This document shows, piece after piece, positions 16,324 to 24,777 of a stretch of DNA of 57,611 bases. Origin of the DNA: Bacillota bacterium. GTDB taxonomy: Bacteria > Bacillota > UBA4882 > UBA8346. The position numbers and the translations under genes were made by a program. The stretch is from positions 1-57,611 of the forward strand of contig JAEVYU010000076.1 in NCBI GenBank assembly GCA_023392595.1, written 5' to 3'. How positions within the stretch are numbered: the stretch's first letter is position 1; every line of letters begins with the position of its first letter. The notes under the pieces were generated by a model that saw only the letters and a list, made by a program, of their open reading frames with translations, was not told where the DNA came from and ran no database searches.

Positions 16324-17211
16324 TTAGCCTTTTTTTATTTTACGGTATGCCGAAGGGGACTGCCCCATAATTTGATGAAATAATCGTGAAAAATAATAGG
16401 GGTCTTTAAAACCCAATGTAGCGGCGATCGTTTCAATACTTAACGTGGTGATATCCAGGTATTGGCAAGCCCGCTGAATTTTGAAACGTAAGAAGTAATC
16501 AATCGGCGAATAGCCGGTTTTATTTTTGAATAAGTAGGAGTAATGGGATACGGAAAGATTGACATGGCCGGCCAGTTCCCTCAGGGACAGATTTTGCCCT
16601 AAATGTTTGGCCATATATTGAATGGATTCATCAATATCCTGGCTGCTGGCTTTTAATTGCAAATGATAATCATGATTCATCAAAAAGATTGAGCCCATCA
16701 AATGCGGAAGCACTTGAGAGGCGAAGATCATGTTATCCAGCGTGAAACCATTCTGCAACACTTGATAGACTTCTTGGAACAAATCCACGATTTTAGGGGC
16801 TTTTTCAAGCGCAATCGGAAAGGTATGGAATTCCGGTAATAAATGTTTGAAATAATGCTCAGAGTGACTGCCCAGAAAATGAAGCCAGTAAATCGTCCAT
16901 GGGCGGGTGTCGCTGGAACCGTAAATATGAGGCGTTCCTTTGGGTATAATCAGCAGGTGGTTTTCGGCGACTTGCTGTTTGTTGCCGTTTATTGTAAACC
17001 AGCCATTCCCTTGCGTGCAATAAATCATAATATGCTGCTCGCAGCCGTCCGGCCGCTCCCGGTAATGGAATTGGGCCTCGGGAAAATAGCCGATGTCCGA
17101 TAGATAAAGGGAGTTGATTAAAGGGTTCTCCGTAACTTCCTTCAGGAAATTCCTTGGTAGAACGATAATTTTTTGTCCGTAAAAACCCTCATCTTTTTTG
17201 ATTGTTTCCAT
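16324..17211 (-). CDS. AraC-family transcriptional regulator
   Basis: The N-terminal half is a cupin-like sugar-sensing domain (GNGWFTINGNKQQVAENHLLI split around it, then PKGTPHIYG). The C-terminal ~100 residues carry the two helix-turn-helix units of AraC proteins, ending FKDPYYFSRLFHQIMGQSPS. The start is uncertain: ATG 17211 and ATG 17229 both fit, and an open frame reaches 17361, none with a strong ribosome site. It is transcribed away from the DUF5107 gene and AraFGH-like transporter, which are its likely targets. Confidence 0.85.
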   Translation of the reverse strand: METIKKDEGFYGQKIIVLPRNFLKEVTENPLINSLYLSDIGYFPEAQFHYRERPDGCEQHIMIYCTQGNGWFTINGNKQQVAENHLLIIPKGTPHIYGSSDTRPWTIYWLHFLGSHSEHYFKHLLPEFHTFPIALEKAPKIVDLFQEVYQVLQNGFTLDNMIFASQVLPHLMGSIFLMNHDYHLQLKASSQDIDESIQYMAKHLGQNLSLRELAGHVNLSVSHYSYLFKNKTGYSPIDYFLRFKIQRACQYLDITTLSIETIAATLGFKDPYYFSRLFHQIMGQSPSAYRKIKKG

Positions 17212-17358
17212 GATTTCATTGTAAGGCATGAATGGGTTTTTAGCAACCGCAGTTCGTAAGATAATCCAGGTTCTTCGGCGGATAATGAATGGAGTTTCCC
17301 AAACAATTAAGATATATTTAACATATTGAAAATATGACTTTGTCCGTAACAGGCGCGT

Positions 17359-17442
17359 CAACCGGTTGGCGACTTCTTGGGCGCGTTATATTTTAGTCAT
17401 TCCTTAAACACCTCGCTCCGGCAAGGTAAGTGAAAATTTCAC
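17359..17442. promoter_or_regulatory. Palindromes in the divergent regulator/DUF5107 region
   Basis: CAACCGGTTG (17359-17368) and GTGAAAATTTCAC (17430-17442) are perfect palindromes between the divergently transcribed AraC-type regulator and the DUF5107 gene. They are candidate operators; no promoter boxes stand out. Confidence 0.35.
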
Positions 17443-17520
17443 CGCGGTGCGCGGAAAAATTGGCCGGACCCTATTGCCCCATTGGAGTTTAGGAATTTTC
17501 TATCCGAGGAGGATTGTACC

Positions 17521-20500
17521 ATGCATCCTGTAAATTTAGAAGCCAAGATTTGGGAAGAATTTTTGGCGCTCCCCACTTACCCCGTAGGGAAGCCCGATAA
17601 GAATCCCATGTTTTTAGAGAAACGGGTTTATCAAGGAAGCTCCGGAAAGGTTTACCCCTATCCGGTCATTGATAAAATCGAGGACCGGAAAGTGGATCAA
17701 AAATACCGGGCGGTTTTTTTGGAAAACCCTTATTTATTGATTATGATTCTGCCTGAACTTGGGGGTAGAATTCAACGGGCTTTCGACAAGACCAATCATT
17801 ATGATTTCGTCTATTATAACCAGGTGATTAAACCGGCCCTGGTGGGACTGACCGGTCCCTGGATTTCCGGGGGAATCGAATTCAACTGGCCCCAGCACCA
17901 CCGCCCCAATACCTACGGCCCGGTTGAATATTTGCTGAAAGAAAACGAAGATGGCAGCAAAACGGTTTGGGTCAGTGAAATCGACCGTATGCACGGCACC
18001 AAAGTGACCACCGGATTTACACTTTACCCAGACAAAGCGTATTTAGAGATTAAGTCGCAACTTTACAACCGGACTCCCCAGGCCCAAACCTTTCTCTGGT
18101 GGGCCAATCCGGCGGTTGCGGTGAATGAGCAAACTCAATCGGTTTTCCCGCCGGATGTCCATGCCGTGTTTGACCACGGTAAACGGGATGTATCAAGGTT
18201 TCCGATTGCCACTGGGACTTATTACAAAATGGATTATTCCTCCGGAGTGGACATTTCCCGTTATAAAAACATTCCGGTTCCCACTTCCTATATGGCGTAT
18301 CATTCCGATTACAATTTTGTCGGTGGATATGATCACGGGAAAAAGGCCGGAATTTTACACATTGCCGATCACCATATTTCACCGGGGAAGAAACAATGGA
18401 CTTGGGGCTGCGGCGACTTCGGCAAGGCCTGGGACCGTAACCTTACCGATGAAGACGGCCCCTATATCGAATTGATGACCGGTGTCTATACCGATAATCA
18501 GCCCGATTTCACCTGGCTGTTACCGAATGAGGAAAAATCATTCACCCAGTACTTCATGCCCTATAAAAATATCGGCGTGGTCAAAAATGCCTCGATTGAA
18601 GCGGCCGTGAATCTGGAGATCGATAAAGGAAAGGCGGAAGTGGCGGTATATGCCACCGCGAATGTGGAAGGAGCCGTGGTGGAACTTAAGGGCAAGGGAA
18701 AAACCTATTTCCAGACCACGGTTGACCTTTCGCCCGAAAGCTCCTGGAGTGAGCAAGTTGTCCTGGAACCGGCGGAGAAAGCGCATCATTTGCTGGTGAG
18801 CGTATTCGGACCCAGCGGGAAGCTGATGGTTTCTTATCAACCGGAGGAGCCAAAGATCGAACGGATTCCCGAGCCGGCAAAAACGGCCCTGCCGCCTTCG
18901 GAGGTTCAAACCAACGAAGCCTTATATTTGCGTGCTGTTCATCTGGAACAATACCGCCATGCCACGTATGATCCGGATCCCTATTACCTGGAGGGATTGA
19001 GGCGGGATCCCGACGATATCCGTCATAATAACGGTTACGGCTGTTTGTTGTTGCGCCGCGGATTGTTTAAAGAAAGTGAAGCTTATTTCCGGAGGGCCGT
19101 TGCCAGTCTGACCCGTTTCAATCCCAATCCTTACGATGGAGAACCTTATTATAACTTAGGACTGTCTCTGAAGTTTCAGGGCTGCTTGGATCTGGCTTAT
19201 GATGCCTTTTATAAATCGGTCTGGAGCGCGGCCTGGCAGGACAGCGGTTACTTTTCACTGGCCCAGATTGCTTGCTGGCGGGGAGACTATCCTACAGCCG
19301 AAGAATTAATCGGGAAATCCTTGATCCGGAATTATCATCATTATAAAGCCCGCCATCTTCACGGGGCCATCTTACGGAAAATGGGGCGGTATCGGGAAGC
19401 CCAAAGAATCGCCCTTGAAACCCTGCAGTTGGACCCGATGGATTTCGGTTCCCGCCGCGAACTTCAACTATGTTTTGAAGCGGAACAACAAACCGAAAAG
19501 GCCCGGGCGATGAAGGAAGAACTGCTGAATTTACTGGACACCAATCCTCATAACTACTTGGAACTAGCCAGGGATTACGGCAGCGCCGGACTTTTTACCG
19601 AAGCCTGCAAGGTGCTGGAAGATGAAATTGCCGCTGAAAAGCAATTGCAAAATGTCTCTCCCCTTGTTTATTATTATTTAGGGTACTACCAGCACCAAAA
19701 CGGTGATTTCCGGCAAGCTTCGGCCTACTTTAAGCAGGCCGGGGAGGGAAATTCCGATTATTGTTTTCCAAACCGGCTGGAGGATATTGTAGTCCTACGG
19801 CAAGCGTTGGAACTAAACCCCAAAGATGCGAAGGCATACTATTACCTGGGTAATTTATGGTATGACAAAAAACAGTCCGATTTGGCCATCCAGTGTTGGG
19901 AACAGTCGCGGGAAATTGATGATTCGTTGGCCACGGTCCACCGTAATTTGGCGCTGGGATATTATAATCAAAAACACGACCCGGAAAGATCCAGAGCGGC
20001 ATTGGAAAAAGCATTTTCGCTAAACCCCGCCGATGCCAGGGTTTTCCTGGAACTGGACCAACTTTATAAAAAAACCGGAGTCGATTGGCAATTGCGGATG
20101 AATGGTTTCCGGAAACATTTAGACTTGGTGGAATCCCGCGATGATCTCTATATCGAGTATGTCACCCTCCATAATCAAATGGGCGAATATCAAAAGGCCA
20201 AAGAGCTTATAGCCGACCGGAAATTCCACCCCTGGGAGGGCGGCGAAGGCAAGGTTTCCAGCCAATTTGTTTATTCCCGGGTGGAACTGGCCAAGCTGTA
20301 CATTCAAAAGCGGGAATTTCAGAAAGCCCTCGCCGAGTTATTAGAAACCGGCCAATACCCGGAGAATTTAGGCGAAGGAAAACTTTACGGTGCCCAGGAA
20401 AACCACATTCATTATTTTCTCGGGTGCGCCTATGAAGGTTTGGGAATGGCTGAAAAAGCCGGAGAGTCGTTTCAAAAGGCAGCCGTGGGCCTGAGCGAAC

Positions 20501-20865
20501 CTTCCAGTGTGATGTTTTATAATGATCAGCCGGCCGATATGATATTCTATCAAGGCTTGGCTTTGCTGAAATTAGCTCAGCCCGATCAGGCCCGGAGCCG
20601 CTATCATAAACTGGTGGATTATGGCGAACAGCATATGTTTGATAAAGAGAGTATCGATTATTTCGCTGTTTCATTGCCGGATTTTCTGATTTTCGATGAA
20701 GACCTGACCCGAAAGAACGAGATACACTGCCGCTATCTATTGGGCCTGGGTTATTTGGGTCTAGAAAAGAAGGAACAATCCCGGCGTGAGTTCAAGCGGG
20801 TGCTGGAAATGGATGCCAACCATTTGGGCGCTCTGAGCCATTTGAAAATGGTGGATGAGATGTGA
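17521..20865 (+). CDS. DUF5107 domain protein with long TPR array
   Basis: The product has 1114 residues. The first ~400 match the DUF5107 type, which has a galactose-mutarotase-like fold (LGGRIQRAFDKTN, GGIEFNWPQHHRP). After a linker near 440-460 comes a long series of tetratricopeptide repeats, for example YLGNLWYDKKQSDLAIQCWE. No signal peptide or membrane segment is seen, so it should be cytoplasmic. ATG 17521 is chosen for GAGGAGG upstream. It precedes the AraF-like binding protein by 158 bp. Such proteins occur near sugar-use genes but their activity is not established; a mutarotase-related or regulatory scaffold role is inference. Confidence 0.8.
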   Translation: MHPVNLEAKIWEEFLALPTYPVGKPDKNPMFLEKRVYQGSSGKVYPYPVIDKIEDRKVDQKYRAVFLENPYLLIMILPELGGRIQRAFDKTNHYDFVYYNQVIKPALVGLTGPWISGGIEFNWPQHHRPNTYGPVEYLLKENEDGSKTVWVSEIDRMHGTKVTTGFTLYPDKAYLEIKSQLYNRTPQAQTFLWWANPAVAVNEQTQSVFPPDVHAVFDHGKRDVSRFPIATGTYYKMDYSSGVDISRYKNIPVPTSYMAYHSDYNFVGGYDHGKKAGILHIADHHISPGKKQWTWGCGDFGKAWDRNLTDEDGPYIELMTGVYTDNQPDFTWLLPNEEKSFTQYFMPYKNIGVVKNASIEAAVNLEIDKGKAEVAVYATANVEGAVVELKGKGKTYFQTTVDLSPESSWSEQVVLEPAEKAHHLLVSVFGPSGKLMVSYQPEEPKIERIPEPAKTALPPSEVQTNEALYLRAVHLEQYRHATYDPDPYYLEGLRRDPDDIRHNNGYGCLLLRRGLFKESEAYFRRAVASLTRFNPNPYDGEPYYNLGLSLKFQGCLDLAYDAFYKSVWSAAWQDSGYFSLAQIACWRGDYPTAEELIGKSLIRNYHHYKARHLHGAILRKMGRYREAQRIALETLQLDPMDFGSRRELQLCFEAEQQTEKARAMKEELLNLLDTNPHNYLELARDYGSAGLFTEACKVLEDEIAAEKQLQNVSPLVYYYLGYYQHQNGDFRQASAYFKQAGEGNSDYCFPNRLEDIVVLRQALELNPKDAKAYYYLGNLWYDKKQSDLAIQCWEQSREIDDSLATVHRNLALGYYNQKHDPERSRAALEKAFSLNPADARVFLELDQLYKKTGVDWQLRMNGFRKHLDLVESRDDLYIEYVTLHNQMGEYQKAKELIADRKFHPWEGGEGKVSSQFVYSRVELAKLYIQKREFQKALAELLETGQYPENLGEGKLYGAQENHIHYFLGCAYEGLGMAEKAGESFQKAAVGLSEPSSVMFYNDQPADMIFYQGLALLKLAQPDQARSRYHKLVDYGEQHMFDKESIDYFAVSLPDFLIFDEDLTRKNEIHCRYLLGLGYLGLEKKEQSRREFKRVLEMDANHLGALSHLKMVDEM

Positions 20866-21023
20866 AATTTTAATGAAAAAAGCGTATGTTTCCTGCTATA
20901 TAGAGTGAATTTGAAGGGAAGTTTCAGGCCCTTGCTTTGAAACATGAAAGGAGGGATTGCCGGAATAGACAGAAGGAACTATGGCGCAATGCTTGAAAAG
21001 ACAAACAAAATGGAGGAATTGTA

Positions 21024-22025
21024 ATGAAAAAAACCCCTTTTTTACTGCTTTTGGTTGCCGTGCTAATCTTTTCATCGATGGCGGTTTTTGCGGCTCCTGC
21101 CAAAATTAAAATCGGTTTCTTAGTAAAACAAGCCGAAGAATTATGGTTCCAAAATGAATGGAAATTTGCTCAAAAGTTTGCCGATGAAAAAAACTTTGAA
21201 CTGATCAAAATCGGGGTTCCCGATGGCGAAAAAGTAATGGCTGCCATTGATAATTTAGCGGCCCAAAGAGCTCAAGGCTTTGTGATTTGTGCGCCGGATG
21301 TCCGTTTGGGACCGGCCATTATGGCCAAGGCCAACGCCAAAAAATTAAAAGTGTTTACGGTTGACGATCGATTTGTGGGCGCCGACGGTAAACCCATGGC
21401 CGATGTGCCTTATATGGGTATTTCTTCGACCAAAATCGGTTTTGATATTGGAGAAGCCTTGTATGCCGAAATGAAAAAACGCGGTTGGAATATTGCTGAA
21501 ACCGCTGCCATGGCAGTAACTCACGATGAGCTTGAGACGATTAAACAACGTACCAACGGCAGCAAAGATGCCTTGGTGAAGGCTGGTTTCCCCGCAAGCA
21601 AAATCTATGATGCCGTAAATAAAACCTTGGATGTTCCGGGGGCGATGGAAGGCGGTAACGTTGCCTTGACCCAACATCCTGAAGTAAAACGCTGGCTGGT
21701 CTTTGGTGGAAATGAAGAGTGCGTTATCGGGGCTATCCGGGCGATGGAAGGCCGCAATTTCAACGGCACCAGTATTATTGGCATCGGCCTGGGCGCCAGC
21801 ATCGGAATTAGCGAATTTAAAAAACCCGGTATGAACGGTTTCTTTGCCACCAGCGCGATTAGTCCATACCGTCATGGTTATGAGACCGCGAAATTGTTAT
21901 ATGAATGGATCAAAAGCGGTAAGAAACCGCCGGTGGTAACTTTAACCGCCGGTTATATCGTAACCCGCGAGACGTATAAAAAAGTCATGACCGATCTCGG
22001 ACTTGCCGACTCGATTACGAATTGA
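21024..22025 (+). CDS. araF: L-arabinose-type periplasmic-binding-protein homologue (ABC transporter)
   Basis: The 333-residue sugar-binding protein has a signal peptide (LLLLVAVLIFSSMAVFAAPA). The mature sequence closely follows E. coli AraF: KIGFLVKQAEELWFQNEWKF, VPDGEKVMAAIDNLAAQ, TVDDRFVGADGKPM and TKIGFDIG. No lipobox cysteine is evident after the signal, which is odd for a Gram-positive-type cell and would suit a diderm or a free exported protein. ATG 21024 follows TGGAGGAATTG. It heads araFGH. Confidence 0.9.
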   Translation: MKKTPFLLLLVAVLIFSSMAVFAAPAKIKIGFLVKQAEELWFQNEWKFAQKFADEKNFELIKIGVPDGEKVMAAIDNLAAQRAQGFVICAPDVRLGPAIMAKANAKKLKVFTVDDRFVGADGKPMADVPYMGISSTKIGFDIGEALYAEMKKRGWNIAETAAMAVTHDELETIKQRTNGSKDALVKAGFPASKIYDAVNKTLDVPGAMEGGNVALTQHPEVKRWLVFGGNEECVIGAIRAMEGRNFNGTSIIGIGLGASIGISEFKKPGMNGFFATSAISPYRHGYETAKLLYEWIKSGKKPPVVTLTAGYIVTRETYKKVMTDLGLADSITN

Positions 22026-22042
22026 TTGGAAATGAGTAGATG

Positions 22043-22145
22043 AATCCGGGTAACTGCCCGAAGAGCAGTCTCAAACCGAAGATAGGGCCGGTTTAACCGG
22101 CTTTGTAACAGTAGTTTGATACAATCTTTGGGCAGCTCCCGGATT
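22043..22145 (+). promoter_or_regulatory. Long intercistronic stem-loop between araF and araG
   Basis: AATCCGGG (22043-22050) pairs with CCCGGATT (22138-22145), and CTGCCC (22054-22059) pairs with GGGCAG (22130-22135). A perfect inner hairpin GCCGGTT/AACCGGC lies at 22087-22101. Such structures after binding-protein genes often protect the upstream message and lower downstream expression, which would raise the binding-protein to transporter ratio. Confidence 0.6.
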
Positions 22146-22164
22146 ATAATAAGAGGTGAACGGG

Positions 22165-23688
22165 ATGGAAACCGGTTTTCTGAAGTTTGAAAACATTAGC
22201 AAGCATTTCCCAGGGGTTAAAGCATTGGACGGGATATCGTTTGAGGCGGTCGAAGGAAGCGTTCACGCCTTAGTCGGCGAAAACGGCGCCGGGAAATCCA
22301 CTCTCTTAAAGATACTGAGCGGCCTATACCGGCCCGACGGGGGTCAAATTTACCTGGGTGGAGCTGCCAAGAATTTTTTAAATACCAGCGACGCCTTGAA
22401 CTCAGGAGTGGCCATTATCTATCAGGAACTCAACCTGGTACCCGAAATGACGGTAGCCGAAAACTTATTTTTGGGTCATATGCCTGCTAAAATGGGATGG
22501 CTTAACAAGAAGGCCTTACGGGAAGTCACCTTGCAACAACTTAAAAATTTAGAGGAAGATATTGATCCCGGTTGCAAAATAGGAAGCCTTTCCATTGCGC
22601 AACGGCAAATGATTGAGATCGCCAAAGCGCTGGCCCGTAATGCGAAAGTCATCGCTTTTGACGAACCGACCAGTAGTCTTTCCGACCGGGAAGTGCAAAA
22701 ATTATTTTCGATCATCGGGGAACTAAAACGCCAGGGTAAGGTGGTCTTATATGTTTCCCACCGGCTGGCGGAAATTTTTACGATTTGTGATGCCGTAACA
22801 GTTTTCAGGGACGGCAAACATATTGAAACTTTCACCGATATGTCCACATTTACCCAGGACCAGCTGGTCACGAAAATGGTTGGCCGTTCCATTCATGATG
22901 TCTATAATTATGTCCGGCACCCCCATCACGGACCGGCCTTGGAAATTGAAGGCTTAACAGGATATGGACTGGCCGAGCCGGCAAATTTAACGGTTGACCA
23001 GGGAGAGGTCGTAGGTATCTTTGGTTTGGTCGGGGCAGGCCGTTCCGAATTGCTGAAATTGATTTACGGCGCTACCAAGGGGAAAGCGGGAAAGATCAAA
23101 GTTTTCGGACAAGAGGTAAAAATCAGTAAGCCAAGCCAGGCAATTCATCACGGCATTGTTTTTTGCCCCGAAGATCGCAAAAAAGAAGGCATTATTCCGA
23201 TCCGTTCGGTGAGGGAAAACATTAACATCAGCATCCGGCGATTGATTGCCAAATTCGGCATTATTCCCGAGCGGAAAGATATTGAAAACGCCAACCGATT
23301 TATCGAACAACTCAACATTAAAACCCCGTCCATGAACCGGATGGTCCGGGATTTATCCGGAGGGAACCAGCAGAAGGTGGTCTTGGCCCGCTGGTTGTCG
23401 GAGAAAGTGAAAGTCATTTTGTTTGATGAACCCACCCGTGGAATTGACGTAGGGGCTAAATCCGAAATTTACGGGATTATATCCAAATTGGCAGCGGAGG
23501 GCATTGGCGTGCTCGTTGTCTCCAGTGAACTCCCGGAGATTTTAGGTATTTCTGATCGGATTATCGTCATGCGGCAGGGAAAGCTTCAGAACTCCTTATC
23601 CCATGATGAAGCAACCGAGGAGAAAGTGTTACGATTGGCTTTGCCGGTCGTTGAAAATAAAGTCGTCGATAGTTTAAAAAAGGAGTGA
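22165..23688 (+). CDS. araG: L-arabinose ABC transporter ATP-binding protein
   Basis: The 507-residue ATPase has two fused nucleotide-binding domains. The first has GENGAGKST, the signature LSIAQRQMIEIAKALARN and FDEPTSSLS; the second has LSGGNQQKVVLARWLSE and FDEPTRGIDVGAKSEIYG. The degenerate second Walker A (GLVGAGRSE) is normal for this class. Many stretches match AraG specifically, such as ALNSGVAIIYQELNLVPEM. ATG 22165 is chosen for AGAGGTG upstream. It sits between araF and araH. Confidence 0.93.
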   Translation: METGFLKFENISKHFPGVKALDGISFEAVEGSVHALVGENGAGKSTLLKILSGLYRPDGGQIYLGGAAKNFLNTSDALNSGVAIIYQELNLVPEMTVAENLFLGHMPAKMGWLNKKALREVTLQQLKNLEEDIDPGCKIGSLSIAQRQMIEIAKALARNAKVIAFDEPTSSLSDREVQKLFSIIGELKRQGKVVLYVSHRLAEIFTICDAVTVFRDGKHIETFTDMSTFTQDQLVTKMVGRSIHDVYNYVRHPHHGPALEIEGLTGYGLAEPANLTVDQGEVVGIFGLVGAGRSELLKLIYGATKGKAGKIKVFGQEVKISKPSQAIHHGIVFCPEDRKKEGIIPIRSVRENINISIRRLIAKFGIIPERKDIENANRFIEQLNIKTPSMNRMVRDLSGGNQQKVVLARWLSEKVKVILFDEPTRGIDVGAKSEIYGIISKLAAEGIGVLVVSSELPEILGISDRIIVMRQGKLQNSLSHDEATEEKVLRLALPVVENKVVDSLKKE

Positions 23689-23693
23689 AGCAG

Positions 23694-24671
23694 ATGAGTA
23701 CCAATACTCTTGCCTCCGGCACCAAAACCAACATCAAGCCGTTATACAGACGGATCTGGGATAGTGCCAGCATTCTGATTATTTATTTGATTATGTTCGT
23801 GATTTTATCACTGACCGTTCCCTATTTCTTCAGTTGGGAGAACATGGTGGGCCTATCGCTTGCCATATCGACGGTGGGTATTGTCGCTTGTACCATGTTG
23901 TTCTGTTTGGCTTCGGGGGATTTTGATCTTTCCGTAGAAAATATCGTGGCTACCTCCGGTGTCATTGCAGCGATAGCGATTCGAAGCACTGGAAATATTT
24001 GGATTGGCATATTGTCCGGGATTGTCGCCGGCGGCCTGGTCGGTTTGGTGAACGGTTTAATCATCGCTAAACTCAAAATCAACGCTTTAATTACCACCTT
24101 AGCCATTAGCCAGGTGGTCAGGGGACTTGGTTTTATCATATCGGGCGGCGTGGCCGTCGGTATTTTAACACCCGATTTTTATAAGCTGGGGAATAATCAT
24201 TTTCTGGCCATCCCCATTCCGGTCTGGGTTATGATTTTTTGTTTTGTCGCCTTTGGGCTTTTATTGAACCGGACCACCTACGGCCGGAACACCATGGCTA
24301 TCGGCGGAAATAAAGAAGCGGTAAGACTGGCAGGAATCAATGTTGACCTGATTAAAATCATTATTTTTACCGTCCAGGGTTTCGTCGCCGGACTTGCCGG
24401 GGTTGTCCTGGCATCGCGGATGACCAGCGGACAACCGAATTCATCCGTCGGTTTCTCCCTGGATGTCATCTCGGCCTGTGTTTTGGGAGGCGTCTCTCTT
24501 TCCGGCGGTGTCGGGACTATTTTAGGCGTGATCGTCGGCGTAATCATTATGGGAACCGTCCAAAACGCCATGAATCTTTTGAATATCCCCACTTTCTATC
24601 AATATGTGGTACGGGGGGTCATATTATTGCTGGCAGTGTTGTTTGATCAAATGAAACAGAAACAGGATTAA
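23694..24671 (+). CDS. araH: L-arabinose ABC transporter permease
   Basis: This 325-residue integral membrane permease of the ribose/xylose/arabinose type has roughly nine hydrophobic segments. It contains the family motif NRTTYGRNTMAIGGNKEAVR and a C-terminal glycine-rich stretch GGVSLSGGVGTILGV. ATG 23694 lies 5 bp after the araG stop, with AAGGAG overlapping the end of araG. The ligand is inferred to be L-arabinose from the AraF and AraG resemblance; a related pentose is possible. Confidence 0.9.
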   Translation: MSTNTLASGTKTNIKPLYRRIWDSASILIIYLIMFVILSLTVPYFFSWENMVGLSLAISTVGIVACTMLFCLASGDFDLSVENIVATSGVIAAIAIRSTGNIWIGILSGIVAGGLVGLVNGLIIAKLKINALITTLAISQVVRGLGFIISGGVAVGILTPDFYKLGNNHFLAIPIPVWVMIFCFVAFGLLLNRTTYGRNTMAIGGNKEAVRLAGINVDLIKIIIFTVQGFVAGLAGVVLASRMTSGQPNSSVGFSLDVISACVLGGVSLSGGVGTILGVIVGVIIMGTVQNAMNLLNIPTFYQYVVRGVILLLAVLFDQMKQKQD

Positions 24672-24717
24672 TCTTTTAATAACACCAATCTTTCCCAAGT
24701 TGTCAAGAAATTCATGA

Positions 24718-24752
24718 AGTCCCGTTGAGTCCATAGGCTAACGGGATTTATT
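24718..24752 (+). terminator. Weak terminator-like hairpin after araH
   Basis: TCCCGTT (24720-24726) pairs with AACGGGA (24740-24746). The following ATTTATT is only moderately U-rich, so partial read-through into the chemoreceptor gene is likely. Confidence 0.4.
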
Positions 24753-24777
24753 CGTATATTAAAGGAGTGCGCATGGA

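Noticed and set aside
20207..20674. 155-residue minus-strand frame in the DUF5107-TPR gene
   Set aside because: It is antisense to a clear TPR-coding frame and has no start signal.
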